Source: Gottschalkia purinilytica
GTDB lineage: Bacteria > Bacillota > Clostridia > Tissierellales > Gottschalkiaceae
Reading direction: 5' to 3'
Assembly: GCF_001190785.1 (NCBI RefSeq)
Contig: NZ_LGSS01000021.1
Coordinates: 1 to 39,995, forward strand
DNA: 39,995 nucleotides
Shown piece by piece: positions 24,869 through 34,483 of this stretch; position 1 is the first letter of the stretch, and each line of letters starts with the position of its first letter. The position numbers and the translations under genes are program-made. Under the pieces are notes generated by a model. That model was given only the letters and a program-made list of their open reading frames with translations, was not told the origin of the DNA and searched no databases.

Positions 24869-24913
24869 AGTTGTTAGAATGTAAAGTATAGTTGAAATAT
24901 TTAGGATAATATA

Positions 24914-25060
24914 CTCTTATCTAGAGAGGTGGAGGGACTGGCCCTATGAAGCCCGGCAACCAGTGTGTAATCACAAGGTGCTAATTCCTGCGGCATATGC
25001 TGAAAGATGAGAGAGGTCGTTTAGGTTTAATGTGCCTCTTTCGTAGAAAGAGGCTTTTTT
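24914..25060 (+). promoter_or_regulatory. SAM-I (S-box) riboswitch with terminator
   Basis: Aptamer 24914-25013: P1 CTCTTATC (24914-24921) with GATGAGAG (25006-25013); core GAGGTGGAGGGACTGGCCC, then GAAGCCCGGCAACC, AAGGTGCTAATTCC and GCTGAAAGATGAGAG are all hallmark elements. Terminator GCCTCTTTC (25034-25042) with GAAAGAGGC (25046-25054) and six T. The antiterminator can be read: GAGAGAGG (25009-25016), which includes the 3 prime arm of P1, pairs with CCTCTTTC. SAM binding should stabilise P1 and switch transcription off. Controls metNIQ. Confidence 0.97.
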
Positions 25061-25117
25061 AGTATCCAATTTTAATTTTAACATTATTCATAATATTCAG
25101 TAAGTGAGGTGACACAA

Positions 25118-26131
25118 ATGATAAGTATAAAAAACTTAAATAAAGTATATAAAATAAAAGAAAATACAGTTCATGCTGTAAAAGATGTAAACTTAGAAAT
25201 TCCTAAAGGAGAAATATTTGGAATAATAGGATTAAGTGGCGCTGGTAAGTCTTCTCTTATAAGAACTTTAAATAGACTAGAAGATCCTACTGATGGTTCT
25301 ATAATCATAGATGGTATAGAAATAACTAAACTTAATAAAAAACAATTAAGAAATCTTAGAAAAGAAATCGGAATGATTTTCCAACACTTTAATTTATTAA
25401 GCTCTAGAACTGTATTTGGAAACATTGCTTATCCATTAGAAATTGCAGGATTAAGTAAAGATCAAATAAAGGATAGAGTGTTAGAATTGTTATCTCTTGT
25501 AGGACTAAGTGATAAAGTAAATGCTTATCCATCACAATTAAGTGGCGGACAAAAACAAAGAGTAGCTATAGCTCGTGCATTAGCAAATAATCCTAAGATT
25601 CTTCTTTGTGATGAGGCTACTTCTGCTCTCGATCCTCAAACTACAAAATCCATATTAAATCTGTTAAAAGAAATTCAACAAAAATTCGGATTAACTGTAG
25701 TTCTTATAACTCATCAGATGGAAGTTATTCGTGAAATATGCAATAGAGTGGCGATTATAGAAAACGGAGAAATAATTGAGCTTGATACAGTTGAAGAAGT
25801 TTTTGCAAGACCGAAAACCGAAACAGCCAAAGCTTTCGTATCTCATATTCATCCTAGTAGTCAAAGTGAAATAGTTTTTCCTAAAGTTCCTAACTCTAAA
25901 GTTATAAAGCTTAGTTACTTAGGAGAATCTGCTAAGAAACCTATAATAACTGATTTAATAAGGAGTTTTAAAATAGATATAAATATTATTTCTGGAGATA
26001 TAAATGAGCTTATGAGTACTTCCGTAGGCCATTTAGTAGTTCAAATCACTGGTGAAAAAGAAGAAATAAGTAAAGCAATAGATTGGCTAAATGATCAAGA
26101 TATATCTTTGGAGGTGATCTGGAATGGATAA
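25118..26131 (+). CDS. metN: Methionine ABC transporter ATP-binding protein
   Basis: About 337 residues. Walker A GLSGAGKSS (about 38), Q-loop MIFQHFNLL, signature LSGGQKQR, Walker B ILLCDEATSALD, H-loop LITHQMEV. A C-terminal NIL regulatory domain (about 260-337) that binds methionine and inhibits transport is present. Start: GAGGTG lies 6 nt before ATG at 25118; the frame opens with GTG at 25109, which is part of the SD. The SAM-I riboswitch directly upstream and MetI/MetQ downstream fix the substrate as methionine. Confidence 0.95.
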   Translation: MISIKNLNKVYKIKENTVHAVKDVNLEIPKGEIFGIIGLSGAGKSSLIRTLNRLEDPTDGSIIIDGIEITKLNKKQLRNLRKEIGMIFQHFNLLSSRTVFGNIAYPLEIAGLSKDQIKDRVLELLSLVGLSDKVNAYPSQLSGGQKQRVAIARALANNPKILLCDEATSALDPQTTKSILNLLKEIQQKFGLTVVLITHQMEVIREICNRVAIIENGEIIELDTVEEVFARPKTETAKAFVSHIHPSSQSEIVFPKVPNSKVIKLSYLGESAKKPIITDLIRSFKIDINIISGDINELMSTSVGHLVVQITGEKEEISKAIDWLNDQDISLEVIWNG

Positions 26132-26777
26132 TATAACATCTCTACTATTGCCAGCACTTTGGGAAACTTTATATATGGTATCAGTTTCTACTATAATTTC
26201 TGTTTTACTAGGATTACCTCTTGGTATATTATTAGTTATAACTGAAAAAGGCGGTTTATGGGAAAAACCTATAATAAATTCAGTACTAGGTACTATTATA
26301 AATGTTTGTAGATCTTTTCCATTTTTAATTCTTATGATTTTAGTTTTCCCATTGTCTCGTGTAATTGTAGGAACAACAATAGGAACTACTGCAACTATAA
26401 TACCGTTAGCTATTTCAGCTACACCTTTCGTAGCTAGAGTTATAGAAAGCTCTTTAAGAGAAGTAGATAATGGATTAATAGAAGCTTCATTATCTATGGG
26501 ATCTACAACTTCCCAAGTTATATTTAAAGTATTACTACCAGAAGCTATGCCTTCTTTAGTAAGTAATGTTACTCTAACTATTATAAATTTAATAGGATAT
26601 TCCGCTATGGCAGGAGCCTTAGGTGGTGGTGGACTTGGAAACTTAGCTATAAACTATGGATATTATAGATTCCAAAGTGATCTAATGGTTGTCGCAGTGA
26701 TAGTTTTAATAGTTTTAGTACAAGCTATACAATTTTTAGGAAACATAATAGCATTAGCTATTAGCAAAAAAAGATAA
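26124..26777 (+). CDS. metI: Methionine ABC transporter permease
   Basis: 217 residues, five TM segments as in MetI. The EAA loop that meets the ATPase is IEASLSMGSTTSQVIFKVLLPEA in outline, at about 119-141 (key parts EASLSMGS and LLPEAMPS). Also the family's GYSAMAGALGGGGLGNLAINYGY region, key part AMAGALGGGGLG. The start overlaps metN by 8 nt, with GGAGGTGATC as SD inside metN. Confidence 0.95.
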   Translation: MDNITSLLLPALWETLYMVSVSTIISVLLGLPLGILLVITEKGGLWEKPIINSVLGTIINVCRSFPFLILMILVFPLSRVIVGTTIGTTATIIPLAISATPFVARVIESSLREVDNGLIEASLSMGSTTSQVIFKVLLPEAMPSLVSNVTLTIINLIGYSAMAGALGGGGLGNLAINYGYYRFQSDLMVVAVIVLIVLVQAIQFLGNIIALAISKKR

Positions 26778-26799
26778 ATTAATTAAGGGGGAATTTTCA

Positions 26800-27681
26800 A
26801 TGAAAAAATCTTTAAGTGTCTTACTACTTGTTTTTACTCTTATAACTGGCCTTATTGTAAGTGGATGCTCAAAAGAATCTCCAGATAATAAAAAATCTGA
26901 AGCTTCTCAAAATGGTAATGAAACTAAAAAAGAAGTTGTTTTAAAAGTAGGTGCTTCACCAGTACCTCATTCTGAATTATTAAACTTAGTAAAAGATGAT
27001 TTAAAAGAACAAGGAATTATTTTAGAAATTAAAGAATTTAATGACTATGTTCAACCAAATATAGCTTTAAACGATAAACAATTAGATGCAAACTTTTTTC
27101 AACATAAGCCTTATTTAGATGAATTTATTGAAGCAAAGGGAGTAGATTTAGTATCTTTAGGACAAGTACACGTTGAGCCTTTGGGACTATATTCTGAATC
27201 TATAAAATCATTAGATGAACTTAAAGATGGAGCTACTATAGCAATTCCTAACGATCCAACTAATGGTGGTAGAGCTTTGTTACTTCTTCAAAATCAAGGA
27301 TTAATCAAGCTTAAAGAAAATGCAGGCCTTACGGCTACAAGTAACGATATAGACAAAAACCCTAAAAAACTAAAATTTGAAGAATTAGATGCTGCTCAAA
27401 TTCCTAGAACTTTAAAAGATGTTGATGCTGCCGTTATAAACGGAAACTTTGCTTTAGATGCTGGGTTAGTTCCTACAAAAGATGCTTTAACTGTTAGTAA
27501 AGATAAAAAAGATGATTTAGTTTTAGAAGGAAAAGAATCTCCATATGCTAACATCATAGCTGTAAGAAAAGGAGAAGAAAACAACGAAAACCTTAAAGCT
27601 CTTTTAAAAGCTTTACAATCAGATAAAGTTAAAAAATATATTGAAGAAAACTATAAAGGCGGGGTTGTTCCTGCATTCTAA
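26800..27681 (+). CDS. metQ: Methionine-binding lipoprotein
   Basis: 293 residues. Lipoprotein signal with lipobox VSGC (Cys23), then the NlpA/MetQ domain: VGASPVPHSELLNLVKDDL, FNDYVQPN, DANFFQHKPYLDEF, and NDPTNGGRALLLLQ (about 142-155), the ligand-binding loop. Captures D- or L-methionine outside the cell for MetNI. SD AAGGGGG 8 nt before the ATG; 22 nt after metI. A small Glu-Ser-Lys-rich linker follows the lipidated Cys. Confidence 0.95.
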   Translation: MKKSLSVLLLVFTLITGLIVSGCSKESPDNKKSEASQNGNETKKEVVLKVGASPVPHSELLNLVKDDLKEQGIILEIKEFNDYVQPNIALNDKQLDANFFQHKPYLDEFIEAKGVDLVSLGQVHVEPLGLYSESIKSLDELKDGATIAIPNDPTNGGRALLLLQNQGLIKLKENAGLTATSNDIDKNPKKLKFEELDAAQIPRTLKDVDAAVINGNFALDAGLVPTKDALTVSKDKKDDLVLEGKESPYANIIAVRKGEENNENLKALLKALQSDKVKKYIEENYKGGVVPAF

Positions 27682-27684
27682 ATA

Positions 27685-27723
27685 AATAATAAAAGTCGGC
27701 TATTTAAGTCGACTTTTATTATT
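27685..27723 (+). terminator. Terminator of metNIQ
   Basis: AATAATAAAAGTCG (27685-27698) pairs with CGACTTTTATTATT (27710-27723). It starts 4 nt past the metQ stop, with a T-rich tail. It may also serve the convergent metH. Confidence 0.85.
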
Positions 27724-27813
27724 TTAAAATTCATTTAATTTTTAATATAATATTTTTTTCTCTATCAATCTTACACGATTAATATACTGTTTACATTTAT
27801 AAGCTTCTAATGA

Positions 27814-30800
27814 TTATCTTTCCTTATAGTTATTCCCTAGCATCCTTTTAATAAATTCTAAATCTTTACCTTTTCTTTTTGCATAATCTACTATCTGTTC
27901 TTCATCTATATTATCTACAGAAAAATAGCTTGCAAATTCATGAGTAAAATATAGACCACATACACTTCCCACTGGTTTCATCATATATGTTTCTGTTAAT
28001 ATCACATCAGTATTTTCACTTCCATTTAGCAAATTAAATAGCTTTGTCTTTTCCGAATGATCCGGAAGTGAAGGATAACCGAATGCTGGTCTAATTCCCA
28101 TAGTATTTTCAAATGACCAATAATCTTTCCATAGTTTTTTATTTAGAGCTTCTGCAAAAGCTTCTGCTAGTCTATTTCCTAATATCTTTATCATTATTGC
28201 ATTATATTCATCGTTATTATTCTTATAGTTATTATAAAGCTCTTCTATTCTATTTCCTGATGTAACAATAAATGCACCTATAAAGTCTTCTTTATTACTT
28301 TCTTTTGATGCTATAAAATCCCCTATAGATAAACAGTTACCATTTTCGTTTAATCTTTGTCTTCTTAAATTATTGAATATCTCTAAGATATCTCCTTTTT
28401 CATTATATACTTCTATATCTTCTCCTACTGAATTTGCTTTAAATATTCCAAATACACCATTTGGAACTAACTTTTCATCTTTTTCTAATTCATCTAGGAT
28501 GTTATTTGCATCCTTGATCAATTTTTTTGCTTCTTCTCCGTATTTTTCATCTTCTATTACCATAGGATATTTCTTTCTCATTCCCCATTCTATAAAGAAA
28601 TAAGTCCAATCAATATATTTTCTAAGTTCCTTTACTGAAAGATTTATCCTTCTAACCCCTATAAATTCAGGTATCTTTAAATTCATGTTATCCCAATCTA
28701 TGTTTAGCTTTTTATTTCTAGCCTCTCTTAATGAAATTAAGTTTTGTTCTTTATTCAAATAAGTATCTCTTAAAGAAGAATATTCTTTTTTAATCTTTTC
28801 AAGATAAGGTTCTCTTTTATCTTTATCTGCAAGATTCTTAGCTACTTCAACTGATTTTGAAGCATCTAATGAATATACTACTCTTCCCCTATATTGTGGA
28901 GATATTTTTACTGCTGTGTGAACTTTTGAAGTTGTAGCACCTCCTATCATTATAGGTATATCTAGTCCTTCTTTCTCCATAAGTTCTGCTACATTTACCA
29001 TTTCATCAAGTGAAGGAGTTATAAGTCCACTTAACCCTATAACATCTACATTTTCTTCTTTTGCAACTCTTATGATTTCTTCAGCAGTTACCATTATACC
29101 GAGATCTATAACTTCAAAGTTATTACAAGCAAGAACTACTCCAACTATATTTTTACCTATATCGTGTACATCTCCTTTAACAGTTGCAAGAAGTATTTTC
29201 CCTGCCCCTTTACCTTTTGTATCTTTTTCATTTTCTATATAGGGCATTAGAACACTTACTGCTTTTTTCATAACTCTTGCACTTTTAACAACCTGAGGTA
29301 AAAACATCTTTCCTTCTCCAAATAAATCTCCTACTACTTTCATTCCATCCATAAGGGGTCCTTCTATAACTTCAAGAGCTTTATCATAACTTTGTCTTGC
29401 TTCTTCAACATCTTGTTCAATAAAATCTGTTATACCCTTAATAAGAGAATATTTAAGTCTTTCACTTACATTTTCTTCTCTCCACTTTAACTTATTCTCT
29501 TCTTCTTTTTCCGAAGAATCTTTATAACTTTCTGCAAACTCTATAAGTTCCTCAGCAGCACCTTTATGAGTATTTAAAACTACCGCTTCAACTTTTTTTA
29601 GAAGTTCTTTATCTATTTCATCATATATTTGAATCATACCAGGATTTAATATAGCCATATCCATACCAGCTTCTATAGCATGATATAAAAATACTGAATG
29701 AATAGCTTCTCTTATTACATTATTTCCTCTAAAAGAAAATGAGAGATTAGAAAGTCCACCTGATATTTTAGCTCCAGGTAAATTTTCTTTTATCCATTTA
29801 GTGGCTCTTATAAAGTCTACTCCATAGCTATTATGTTCTTCTATCCCTGTTGCTATAGCTAATATATTGGGATCAAATATTATGTCTTCTCTTGGAAACT
29901 TTACTTTTTCAACCAGTATATCATATGCTCTTTTACACACTTCTATCTTTCTATTGTAATTATCTGCTTGTCCTTTTTCATCAAAAGCCATAACTACTAC
30001 AGCAGCACCAAACCTTTTTATAATACTAGCTTGTTCAATAAATTCTTCTTCTCCATTTTTAAGACTTATAGAGTTTACCACTGGCTTTCCTTGTATAGCT
30101 TTAAGTCCGCTTAGTATGACTGAAAACTTTGAAGAATCTATCATGATAGGAACCCTAGAAATTTCTGGCTCTGATGCAAGTAGTTTTAAAAAAATATCCA
30201 TTTCTTCCTCAGAATTTAACATTCCATCATCAAAGTTAACATCTATTGCTTGAGCTCCATTTTCTACTTGTTCTCTTGCTATAGCAAGTGCTTCTTCGTA
30301 CTTTTTTTCTCTTATAAGTCTTGCAAACTTTTTAGAACCTGCAACATTAGTTCTTTCTCCTATATTTAAAAAATTATTTTCCCTTGAAACCTTAATAACT
30401 TCAAGTCCTGCAAGAATAGTTTCTGTTTTTATATCTGGAATCAAACGAGGATTTTTATCTTCTACAAGCTTCGATATAGCTTTTATATGGTTATATGTTG
30501 TTCCACAACACCCACCAACTATATTTATATGTTCTTCTTCTACAAGTTCTTTTAAATATTTAACTGTTTCTTCTGGCTTCTCATCATACTCACCAAATCT
30601 ATTAGGCAGACCAGCATTTGGATATACACTTATATAGTATGGTGCTGTTTTTGAAAGCTTTTTAATAAATGGAATAAGTTCTTTAGCTCCAAATGAACAG
30701 TTAAGTCCTACTGATATAACATAATCATTTTTAATACTAGCTAAAAAGGCCTCCAGTGTTTGACCTGAAAGAGTTCTTCTACTTCTATCTGTAAGAGTAC

Positions 30801-31422
30801 CTGATATCATAATAGGCATCTCAATATTTTTTTCTTCATTTATAAGATTCACAGCATATATAGCAGCTCTTGCATTTAATGTATCAAATATAGTCTCTAT
30901 AAGAATAGCATCTACTCCACCATCTATAAGTCCCTCAACTTGTTCTTTATATGTTTCTACAAGTTCATCAAATGTTACTCCTCTATATCCTGGGTTTTCT
31001 ACATCTGGAGATATAGAAGCTGTTTTGTTAGTAGGTCCAACAGAACCTGCTACAAATCTTGGTTTATTAGGATTTAGCCTTGTATATTCTTGCGCTATTT
31101 CTTTGGCAATAATGGCAGCTTCTTTATTTAATTCATATACAATGTTTTCTAAACCATAATCTTTTTGAGATATTCTATTAGAGTTAAATGTATTAGTTTC
31201 TATAATATCTGCTCCAGCATCAAGATATCCTTTATGAATCTCTTTTACTAAATCTTTCTTAGTTAAAACTAAAACATCATTATTTCCTTTAAGTTGAAAA
31301 GATGAGTCTTTAAATCTTTCTCCCCTATAATCACTTTCATCTAATTTATAATTTTGAATAGCTGTTCCCATTGCACCATCAAGAACCGCTATTTTTTTCT
31401 TTAATAACTCCTTTAATTTCAT
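27814..31422 (-). CDS. metH: Cobalamin-dependent methionine synthase, full four-module form
   Basis: About 1202 residues. Transfers a methyl group from methyltetrahydrofolate to homocysteine via B12. Modules in order: homocysteine/zinc domain (1-320) with zinc Cys in LNCSFGA (242) and GGCCGT (305, 306); pterin-binding domain (about 340-600, [15 protein letters not shown]); B12 cap and B12-binding domain (about 650-890) with the lower ligand His753 in [10 protein letters not shown]-terminal reactivation domain (about 900-1202, [14 protein letters not shown]), which uses SAM and flavodoxin. Start: AAGGTGGG lies just before ATG at 31422; the GTG at 31434 overlaps the SD. Convergent with metNIQ; no S-box or T-box seen upstream. 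Confidence 0.96.
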   Translation of the reverse strand: MKLKELLKKKIAVLDGAMGTAIQNYKLDESDYRGERFKDSSFQLKGNNDVLVLTKKDLVKEIHKGYLDAGADIIETNTFNSNRISQKDYGLENIVYELNKEAAIIAKEIAQEYTRLNPNKPRFVAGSVGPTNKTASISPDVENPGYRGVTFDELVETYKEQVEGLIDGGVDAILIETIFDTLNARAAIYAVNLINEEKNIEMPIMISGTLTDRSRRTLSGQTLEAFLASIKNDYVISVGLNCSFGAKELIPFIKKLSKTAPYYISVYPNAGLPNRFGEYDEKPEETVKYLKELVEEEHINIVGGCCGTTYNHIKAISKLVEDKNPRLIPDIKTETILAGLEVIKVSRENNFLNIGERTNVAGSKKFARLIREKKYEEALAIAREQVENGAQAIDVNFDDGMLNSEEEMDIFLKLLASEPEISRVPIMIDSSKFSVILSGLKAIQGKPVVNSISLKNGEEEFIEQASIIKRFGAAVVVMAFDEKGQADNYNRKIEVCKRAYDILVEKVKFPREDIIFDPNILAIATGIEEHNSYGVDFIRATKWIKENLPGAKISGGLSNLSFSFRGNNVIREAIHSVFLYHAIEAGMDMAILNPGMIQIYDEIDKELLKKVEAVVLNTHKGAAEELIEFAESYKDSSEKEEENKLKWREENVSERLKYSLIKGITDFIEQDVEEARQSYDKALEVIEGPLMDGMKVVGDLFGEGKMFLPQVVKSARVMKKAVSVLMPYIENEKDTKGKGAGKILLATVKGDVHDIGKNIVGVVLACNNFEVIDLGIMVTAEEIIRVAKEENVDVIGLSGLITPSLDEMVNVAELMEKEGLDIPIMIGGATTSKVHTAVKISPQYRGRVVYSLDASKSVEVAKNLADKDKREPYLEKIKKEYSSLRDTYLNKEQNLISLREARNKKLNIDWDNMNLKIPEFIGVRRINLSVKELRKYIDWTYFFIEWGMRKKYPMVIEDEKYGEEAKKLIKDANNILDELEKDEKLVPNGVFGIFKANSVGEDIEVYNEKGDILEIFNNLRRQRLNENGNCLSIGDFIASKESNKEDFIGAFIVTSGNRIEELYNNYKNNNDEYNAIMIKILGNRLAEAFAEALNKKLWKDYWSFENTMGIRPAFGYPSLPDHSEKTKLFNLLNGSENTDVILTETYMMKPVGSVCGLYFTHEFASYFSVDNIDEEQIVDYAKRKGKDLEFIKRMLGNNYKER

Positions 31423-31562
31423 ATACTTTCCCACCTTATATAATGCATTTTATATGAATTATCTATAATATAAATAATACATTCTTTATTTACATCTTTC
31501 AATTATCATAAGTTAATTGGTCGAAATAATCTGAAAAATAATAAATTTAAAAATTAAATACT

Positions 31563-31614
31563 AAAACCTCTTTGTATTTTTATAACTTTCTAACATTAAA
31601 TACAAAGAGGTTTT
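31563..31614 (-). terminator. Terminator of the second GNAT gene
   Basis: A 17-bp perfect stem: AAAACCTCTTTGTATTT (31563-31579) with AAATACAAAGAGGTTTT (31598-31614), 18-nt loop. Located 26 nt past the GNAT stop. Confidence 0.8.
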
Positions 31615-31639
31615 CTATTTAATATATTATTCTCATTTT

Positions 31640-32122
31640 CTACTCTATAATATATTGATATAAATGCACATCTAAATACTTATCAAATTTTTTACCAACT
31701 TCTTTCATAACTCCTATATATGTAAAGCCATAGTTTTCATGCATTTTTCTACTTACTTCATTTCCTTCTGTAATTCTAGATATTATACAATGATAGTTTA
31801 ATTCTTTAGCTTTCTTTATTATAGATTCAAATAATTTTTTTCCTATTTGCTTTCCTTTACTATCGTGCTTTACATAAATTGAAAGTTCAACTGTTCCTAT
31901 ATATCCATCATGAGATGCCCATTTACTTAATGATGCCCAGCCTTCTATATCGTTATCTTCATATACTATTATAGGATACTTATCATCATGTTCATTAAAC
32001 CACTTTTCTCCACCTTCCACAGTTCTTATACTAGTATCAAATGAAGATACAGAGTTCATTACATAAAAATTATATATGTCCAATATATACTTTAAATCAT
32101 TAATTGTTGCTCTACGAATCAT
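31640..32122 (-). CDS. GNAT-family acetyltransferase, PAT/MnaT-like
   Basis: 160 residues. The start IRRATINDLKYILDIYN and WFNEHDDKYPIIVYE follow the phosphinothricin N-acetyltransferase-like group. Acetyl-CoA loop KGKQIGKKLFESII (motif A), then CIISRITEGNEVSRKMHENYGF (key part EGNEVSRKMHENYGF). Family members acetylate methionine sulfone/sulfoximine or similar amines; the substrate here is not known. SD AAGGGG 8 nt before the ATG. Confidence 0.85.
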   Translation of the reverse strand: MIRRATINDLKYILDIYNFYVMNSVSSFDTSIRTVEGGEKWFNEHDDKYPIIVYEDNDIEGWASLSKWASHDGYIGTVELSIYVKHDSKGKQIGKKLFESIIKKAKELNYHCIISRITEGNEVSRKMHENYGFTYIGVMKEVGKKFDKYLDVHLYQYIIE

Positions 32123-32175
32123 TTCATCATCCCCTTGTAAAATACCTTCATGACTGAGCTAGTCTTCTTTTATTA

Positions 32176-32925
32176 TCAATCATATACTTTTATACTTCCT
32201 AAATTAGATCTTAATTTTATTAAATTACCACCTTTATTTACATCGAAATTTAAGCTTTGTGATATACCTGGTAAACTATTTTCTTTGCTATTTATTTTTA
32301 TATTTTTTAACATATTCTCTATTTTTCCTACATCCGTTTCTAGGTCAAAAGTTATATCATTTTCTTCTTTTATTTTTACATTTATATTTCCTACATCTGT
32401 AGATATCTTACCATATTTTATTTCATTTATTTCTAAGTCTATATTACCTACATCAACTCTTAAATCTAAGTTTTTTCCTGAGTATTCTCCATTTAATTTT
32501 CCAACATCCGATCTAATATCAATATTCTCTTTATATTTCTTAGGTATATATACATTTAAAGTTGAGTATACGTTAATATTATTGTTACCCATGCCTATGT
32601 ATATCTTATTTACATCTATGTTTAATTTTTTACCATCATTTTTTATTATAAGTGGTTCTTTTGATCTCTTAAGTGGATTTATAAGTTCTAACTTTAATTT
32701 ATCTGTATCAGTATATTCTAGATATATATCTGAAACACTAGATTTTATTTTTATTGTTTGTATATTATCTATAAATTCTTCTTTAATCACTGTTTTATTT
32801 ATAGATTTATCATTATTTCGAACCTTTAGAATCTCATTTCCTCCTAAAAAGTATAATACTCCTGATGCTAATATAGATCCAATTCCTACCACAATACATA
32901 TTATAAATATAGTTTTTAGTTTCAT
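32176..32925 (-). CDS. DUF4097 beta-strand repeat protein, membrane-anchored
   Basis: About 249 residues. One N-terminal TM segment (about 4-27), then an extracytoplasmic domain built of repeated short strands with DVG motifs: RSDVGKLNGEY, RVDVGNIDLEI, STDVGNINVKI, ETDVGKIENML and SNLGSIKVYD. This is the DUF4097/adhesin-like beta-solenoid family. It is the last gene of a DUF1700-PadR-DUF4097 set. Role unknown; these sets are thought to respond to envelope conditions. Start: AAGGAG 8 nt before ATG at 32925 (MKLKTIF); the frame opens at GTG 32934, inside the SD region. Confidence 0.85.
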   Translation of the reverse strand: MKLKTIFIICIVVGIGSILASGVLYFLGGNEILKVRNNDKSINKTVIKEEFIDNIQTIKIKSSVSDIYLEYTDTDKLKLELINPLKRSKEPLIIKNDGKKLNIDVNKIYIGMGNNNINVYSTLNVYIPKKYKENIDIRSDVGKLNGEYSGKNLDLRVDVGNIDLEINEIKYGKISTDVGNINVKIKEENDITFDLETDVGKIENMLKNIKINSKENSLPGISQSLNFDVNKGGNLIKLRSNLGSIKVYD

Positions 32926-32940
32926 AGAATACACTCCTTT

Positions 32941-33255
32941 CTATTTATTTATAGATAAAACCCCTTCTACTCCATCAACAAATTCATACCATTCTTCTAT
33001 TAAATTATCCTTTATTTCTATTCCAAGTTCTGTAAGAGTATAATATTTTCTAGGTGGCCCTTCTTGAGATTCTTTTAAATATGTTGTACAATACCCTTCG
33101 TTTACTAGTTTTCTTAAAAGTGGATATATTGTTCCTTCTGATATCTGTATATTCTTAGATATGGTTTCAACAAGTTCATATCCATAACAATCTTTATTAG
33201 AAAGAGTAGATAAAACACAAAGTTCTAAGACTCCTTTTTTAAACTGTGAGTTCAA
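32941..33255 (-). CDS. PadR-family transcriptional regulator
   Basis: About 104 residues. Winged-helix PadR domain: [28 protein letters not shown] in pieces ([22 protein letters not shown]), recognition region [17 protein letters not shown], then [13 protein letters not shown]. Start: GAGAGG abuts an ATG at 33264, but TTG at 33255 has 9-nt spacing and gives [15 protein letters not shown], the usual family start. It lies between DUF1700 and DUF4097 genes and probably represses this operon through the boxes at 33907-33972. Confidence 0.92.
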   Translation of the reverse strand: MNSQFKKGVLELCVLSTLSNKDCYGYELVETISKNIQISEGTIYPLLRKLVNEGYCTTYLKESQEGPPRKYYTLTELGIEIKDNLIEEWYEFVDGVEGVLSINK

Positions 33256-33294
33256 ACTTTTCATCCTCTCTATTTGTCAGTTTATTTATAGGGA

Positions 33295-33879
33295 TTAACC
33301 TGTAATTATTTTCACATTTGCTTTTACGTATTTTAAAATACCTTTTGAAAAGTATTGTACTATCTTCCAAAATATTATTGTAAATGCAACACTTATACAT
33401 GTTATTCCTATTCCTAAAAAAAGTATCATAAACCTACTAGTTATATTAGGAATATAAAACATACTAATGAATGGTAAGTTTAGTGGTTCCAATAACGTTC
33501 CAACAGAAATAGCTACCCCTGCTATACCCATAGATATACATACTAAAGCTCCTGAAATAAGCAAAGCTATTGCAGTTATTAGTAAAGGCAGCCCTAAGAC
33601 TAAGTTAAAAAATCCCAAACCCATTCCACAGATTAAAACTTTTAATATATTTAAAGGATTATTACTTTTTTCAGCTCTAATTACTAAAGAATTATACTTA
33701 TACTGTTTGCCTATTTGTTCCGGATCTCCTAATTTTCTTGATATTTCTTCTTCATTCAATCCTCTTTCTTTTCCTATATGAAAATGCTCTTCATAGTCTC
33801 TCATTATTTCTCTCTTTTCTATTTCAGGTATATCTTTTAAGTTATCGTATAATTTATTTAAAAATTCTTGTTTGTTCAA
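33295..33879 (-). CDS. DUF1700 (HAAS-type) membrane protein
   Basis: About 194 residues. N-terminal cytosolic helical domain (1-75) with NKQEFLNKLYDNLKDIPE, DYEEHF and ISRKLGDPEQIGKQY, the DUF1700/HAAS hallmark, then about four TM segments (about 80-180). Thought to be a signalling or anchoring partner of PadR regulators. Start: AAGGAGG lies 7 nt before TTG at 33879 (MNKQEFL); the frame's ATG at 33897 is upstream of the SD and so is unlikely. First gene of the set; its promoter carries PadR-type boxes. Confidence 0.88.
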   Translation of the reverse strand: MNKQEFLNKLYDNLKDIPEIEKREIMRDYEEHFHIGKERGLNEEEISRKLGDPEQIGKQYKYNSLVIRAEKSNNPLNILKVLICGMGLGFFNLVLGLPLLITAIALLISGALVCISMGIAGVAISVGTLLEPLNLPFISMFYIPNITSRFMILFLGIGITCISVAFTIIFWKIVQYFSKGILKYVKANVKIITG

Positions 33880-33906
33880 ATAATTACCTCCTTGCATGTA
33901 ATATAC

Positions 33907-33929
33907 GGTATCTTGTATTGCAAGATACC
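33907..33929. promoter_or_regulatory. PadR-type operator, downstream box
   Basis: Perfect inverted repeat GGTATCTTG (33907-33915), 5-nt spacer, CAAGATACC (33921-33929). It lies between the promoter -10 and the DUF1700 start. TATCTTG/CAAGATA repeats of this form are typical PadR sites. Confidence 0.75.
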
Positions 33930-33938
33930 TTGTTATTT

Positions 33939-33967
33939 ATGATATATTTTTTTACTGTATATGTCAA
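33939..33967 (-). promoter_or_regulatory. Sigma-A promoter of the DUF1700-PadR-DUF4097 operon
   Basis: On the minus strand a perfect TTGACA (forward 33962-33967), 17-nt spacer, TATCAT (forward 33939-33944). Confidence 0.7.
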
Positions 33968-33972
33968 GATAC
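33957..33972. promoter_or_regulatory. Second PadR-type box over the -35
   Basis: On the minus strand GTATCTTGACATATAC: one full half site GTATCTTG and a degenerate second half. It covers the -35 TTGACA, so binding would block RNA polymerase. Confidence 0.5.
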
Positions 33973-33978
33973 AAAAAT

Positions 33979-34006
33979 TATAGTCTTAGCAGTTGCTAAG
34001 ACTATA
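33979..34006 (-). terminator. Terminator of the coiled-coil gene
   Basis: TATAGTCTTAGC (33979-33990) pairs with GCTAAGACTATA (33995-34006). On the minus strand a TTTTT follows. It starts 27 nt past the stop. Confidence 0.8.
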
Positions 34007-34033
34007 AATATAATATGTGATTCTTTTTACATA

Positions 34034-34483
34034 CTATTTAATTGACTTTAATTTTACTATTTCACTCCAGTTATTAGCAGTAGCCATTTCAACAAAATTT
34101 AACCCTTTTTCAATATTTTCTACTTTTCCTATTAATGTATTTATATCATATTTCATATCTTCATGCTCTGACTTATTTATTTCTGCACTATGCTCTAATG
34201 ATCTTAATAGTAATGTGTGTTCTTGCTGTGTCAATTTTATACTGACTACTTTATCTTGTAGAGTATCTATTGTATTGTCTAATTTATCTACCTTATCCTC
34301 TAGCTTATCCATTCTATTGTCTAGGTTATCCACTTTACCCTCTAGCTTATCCATTCTATTGTCTAGGTTATCCACTTTGCCCTCTAGTTTGTCCATTCTA
34401 TTGTCTAAGTTATCTACCTTACCGTCTAAATTTGTCATACTACTTTGGATGCTTTTTAGTATATCTACTATTTCTTTATCCAT
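34034..34483 (-). CDS. Coiled-coil protein with four 14-residue repeats
   Basis: 149 residues, soluble. After MDKEIVDILKSIQSSM come repeats of VDNLDNRMDKLEGK: two identical, a third ending DK and a diverged fourth (residues 23-78), then a helical tail ending NNWSEIVKLKSIK. Hydrophobic residues fall every three to four positions (V, L, M, L), so each repeat is two heptads of a long coiled coil. The repeats are also near-identical in DNA, so copy number may vary. Small clostridial coiled-coil proteins of this kind are common but uncharacterised; no function is assigned. SD GAGGCG, ATG start. Monocistronic. Confidence 0.8.
   Translation of the reverse strand: MDKEIVDILKSIQSSMTNLDGKVDNLDNRMDKLEGKVDNLDNRMDKLEGKVDNLDNRMDKLEDKVDKLDNTIDTLQDKVVSIKLTQQEHTLLLRSLEHSAEINKSEHEDMKYDINTLIGKVENIEKGLNFVEMATANNWSEIVKLKSIK
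34250..34417. repeat. Tandem 42-bp repeat inside the coiled-coil gene
   Basis: Four in-frame units of 42 bp (14 codons). The first three are almost identical in DNA; the last, at 34250-34291, is diverged. Recent duplication is likely. Confidence 0.85.

Noticed and set aside
32150-33043. Plus-strand frame of 297 residues
   Set aside because: Antisense to DUF4097 and PadR genes. Phe/Ser/Pro-rich shadow typical of AT-rich DNA.
34250-34417. CRISPR-like direct repeats
   Set aside because: The units are contiguous with no spacers and encode an in-frame heptad repeat.
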